A DNA stretch of 64,000 nucleotides from Prevotella lacticifex (lineage in GTDB: Bacteria > Bacteroidota > Bacteroidia > Bacteroidales > Bacteroidaceae). This document shows positions 62,056 through 64,000 of this stretch, piece by piece (the first letter of the stretch is position 1; every line of letters starts with the position of its first letter). Under the pieces are notes generated by a model, which saw nothing but the letters and a program-made list of their open reading frames with translations, was not told the origin of the DNA and did not search any database. The stretch is taken from contig NZ_BPTV01000001.1 in NCBI RefSeq assembly GCF_019973375.1, positions 2,559,104-2,623,103 of the forward strand. The letters are read 5' to 3'. The position numbers and the translations under genes are program-made.

Positions 62056-63504
62056 TTATTCCTCCGGCTCCGTTATCTTGATCCAGAAGTCTTTGAAGGA
62101 ACGGCCCAATTTGCGTAATGGATTATTCTTCTTGCGCTCCTCTTCGATTTTGCGTGCCTCTTCTTCTTCCTTCTCACGCTGTATACGCAGGTCCTCCTCG
62201 TGTTTTCGGCGCATCTCTTCCTCCTTACGCTGCTTGTCGGCGGGCGTCGGGACGACACCGGCCTTATCGGTGACAGGACGCTGCGGACGGAGAGGATCAT
62301 CAGCGGGTTCGTGTCCGCCTTGACCATTGCCAAAGAGGTCGCCAGTGGAGTTGAGAGTACCACCGCCACAGTTCATATCGCCCTTGACAAGAAGGCCGAG
62401 AACGGTGTTCATGCTGCCGTCATGGACATTGATGAGCTTGTTGTTAGAAGTGATGGTTGGGGTGACAAACTTGGCAATGCGAATCTTCTCGACATGGGTA
62501 TGATTACGGAAAGCCTCCTTGATATTCGGCATGTTAGACCCTCCGCCGGTAAGAACGATCCCACCGAGGAGCTTGTCGGAGTAGTCGGAAGGCACCTGAT
62601 ACCAAACGTTCTCGATGATTTCGTCGAGACGGGCCTCCACAATCTCTATGAACTTGCGGCTCTCCACATTGCGATCGCCGTCGATAGGATAGCTGAGGGA
62701 GCCGTCGATGTCTGAATTATCGGTATACGCACTGCCATATTGCAGTTTCATCTTCTCGGCGTCGCTCTCCTCCATCTGCAATGAGGCGATATCACGGGTT
62801 ATATTATTGCCGCCAAGAGGGATGACGGCGAGATGACGAAGGATATTCTTATAGTATACCGAGACGGTGGTGGTGTCGGCACCAAGGTCGACGAGAACGC
62901 ATCCGCCACGCTTCTCGGCATCGGTGAGGACACTGTCGGCAAGGGCTATAGGAGCCAGGTCGAACTCGGCGATGGCTATTCCAGCCTTGACGAAGCACGT
63001 ATTGAGGTCGTCGTAGAACTGCTTGCGCCAAAGGATATTGAGGAAATTACCCTCGAGACGCAAAGCCTTAATGCCCACAGGATCAATCTGATACTGCTTG
63101 TCGACCTTATACTCCTGGACGACAGCGTCGAGGATTTCCTGCTCAGGATAACTCATACTCCTATTGGCATCCATCAGTTCATTGATAATCTCGCTGGTAA
63201 TCATAGTCTCCTCAGGATAGTCCTTGACTATGACATTGCGGACACTGCGTATGGACTGGCCTCCAACGCCGACATACACCTGCGTTATCTCTCGCTTGAG
63301 CTGCGCCTTGAGCTTGTTTATAATGTTAGTAATACATTGACCGGTCTTGGCAATGTTATAGACGACTCCCTTGCGGATGCACTGAGTGGAGTCCTCGGTG
63401 ACCACAGCAAGGATATTGATACTGCCGTCAAGGTTCTTCCTTCCTGCAATACCACGGATTTTTGATGAGCCTAATTCAATGGCTACAATGAATTCGTTTG
63501 CCAT
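62056..63504 (-). CDS. ftsA: cell division protein FtsA
   Basis: FtsA is an actin-like ATPase that tethers FtsZ to the membrane. The 482-residue product starts MANEFIVAIELGSSKIRGIA with the phosphate-1 motif. It has CVLVDLGADTTTVSVYY near 210, GGIVLTGGGSNMPNIK near 320, and QLKREITQVYVGVGGQS early. The C-terminal 70 residues are unusually charged (MRRKHEEDLRIQREKEEEEA), a coiled coil before the amphipathic membrane helix KLGRSFKDFWIKI. The extension is longer than in most FtsA proteins. It follows ftsQ by 32 bases. Confidence 0.96.
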   Translation of the reverse strand: MANEFIVAIELGSSKIRGIAGRKNLDGSINILAVVTEDSTQCIRKGVVYNIAKTGQCITNIINKLKAQLKREITQVYVGVGGQSIRSVRNVIVKDYPEETMITSEIINELMDANRSMSYPEQEILDAVVQEYKVDKQYQIDPVGIKALRLEGNFLNILWRKQFYDDLNTCFVKAGIAIAEFDLAPIALADSVLTDAEKRGGCVLVDLGADTTTVSVYYKNILRHLAVIPLGGNNITRDIASLQMEESDAEKMKLQYGSAYTDNSDIDGSLSYPIDGDRNVESRKFIEIVEARLDEIIENVWYQVPSDYSDKLLGGIVLTGGGSNMPNIKEAFRNHTHVEKIRIAKFVTPTITSNNKLINVHDGSMNTVLGLLVKGDMNCGGGTLNSTGDLFGNGQGGHEPADDPLRPQRPVTDKAGVVPTPADKQRKEEEMRRKHEEDLRIQREKEEEEARKIEEERKKNNPLRKLGRSFKDFWIKITEPEE

Positions 63505-63536
63505 ATACTTCTATGAGTTGTATTTATTGTCTTGTT

Positions 63537-64000
63537 TCAAATGTCGTGACGAGCCAGCGAGTCGGAGTCGTGATGACCGGTGCTGCGCGGCTGGGCCTTG
63601 TCGGCCTCTGGAGCCTCCGACTCTGCCGTATCCTCTTTCCGCACCTCATGACGGAGGGTGCAGACTATCTGGTTGTCGAGCTCCACGTCGATATAGGAGT
63701 ACTTGTTCCACCCCACCTTGCTGAGACCGTACTTGTAGAACTTCAGCATCCGGTCGAGTTTTTTGTTGACGTAGGCCGCTACATTGCGGTCGATCTGCGA
63801 CTTGTACTTTCCCCACGGCAGCTGACCGATATATATTATATGGTTGCCGACGCGCGGAACGAGCTCCACGCCAAGGTCGTTGGTGATGTTTATCTGCTCT
63901 ATCTGGTTCTTCCAGAAGTCGTTGCCCATGATGGCTCTTGCCATTGGCGTGATGTAGTACCGGGCGAAAGAGTTGCTCACAGCTCCCGTGACAACGATGA
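63537..64000 (-). CDS. ftsQ: cell division protein FtsQ, C-terminal part (cut by window edge)
   Basis: The window ends inside this gene. The visible 154 codons read IVVTGAVSNSFARYYITPMA, then FWKNQIEQINITNDLGVELV, a POTRA-beta type fold, and YSYIDVELDNQIVCTLRHEV near the C-terminus, followed by an Asp/Glu-rich tail (KEDTAESEAPEADKAQPRST). FtsQ coordinates FtsB/FtsL in the divisome. The identity rests on the order with ftsA-ftsZ and the pattern; the N-terminal membrane segment lies outside the window. The acidic tail is an extra feature. Confidence 0.85.
   Translation of the reverse strand, partial: IVVTGAVSNSFARYYITPMARAIMGNDFWKNQIEQINITNDLGVELVPRVGNHIIYIGQLPWGKYKSQIDRNVAAYVNKKLDRMLKFYKYGLSKVGWNKYSYIDVELDNQIVCTLRHEVRKEDTAESEAPEADKAQPRSTGHHDSDSLARHDI

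Overview
The window comes from a Bacteroidales chromosome, most likely a Prevotella-type organism of the Prevotellaceae. Three things point there. The promoters follow the Bacteroidetes pattern (TTTG or TTG, 19-21 bases, TAnnTTTG) and most starts lack Shine-Dalgarno sites. The families (GH3, GH95, DUF3467, DUF3109, DUF3737, a short MKKYIKPE-type protein) are typical of gut or oral Bacteroidales. The rpsU-recombinase-hpf-tRNA-tuf-secE-nusG-rplKAJL-rpoBC order is the usual one in that phylum. The species is inferred, not read.

Layout. 1-2.1 kb: rpsL-rpsG-fusA, with fusA cut by the window edge. 2.2-2.8 kb: repeat-rich spacer. 2.8-6.7 kb: a glycosyltransferase converging on an aminotransferase/LicC-like/LicD-like operon that looks like a surface-glycan decoration unit. 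7.3-14.5 kb: a periplasmic S41 protease, a PatB-like lyase, a Cys/Met-metabolism PLP enzyme, L-serine ammonia-lyase and an unknown secreted protein. 14.6-17.2 kb: DUF3467 and an apparently intact IS1634-family element. 17.6-28.9 kb: GH3, gpmI, ung, DUF3109, GH95, gyrB, rpsT and tRNA-Glu. 29-37 kb: recO, a small membrane protein, DUF3737-PatB-WYL, a 40-residue protein, a lipoprotein, and an ECF sigma factor overlapping an anti-sigma/barrel protein. 37-52 kb: the translation/transcription super-cluster. 52.4-53.4 kb: mdh. 53.5-60 kb: accessory DNA with transposase, methylase and other remnants, a tyrosine phosphatase whose catalytic loop is out of frame, a small-ORF/DUF pair and a large secreted protein. 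60-64 kb: yqeY-ftsZ-ftsA-ftsQ, the end of the division cluster.

The housekeeping blocks are ordinary. The most interesting signals are in the spacers. A family of palindromic repeats appears at four loci (2.4, 17.4, 33.6 and 53.7 kb) with shared outer motifs. Seven 22-base tandem repeats lie beside a protease promoter. A strong promoter preceded by a repeated 21-base block drives only a 38-codon ORF. A strong promoter and a terminator bracket a 40-residue gene. No CRISPR array, prophage or complete defence system is visible.
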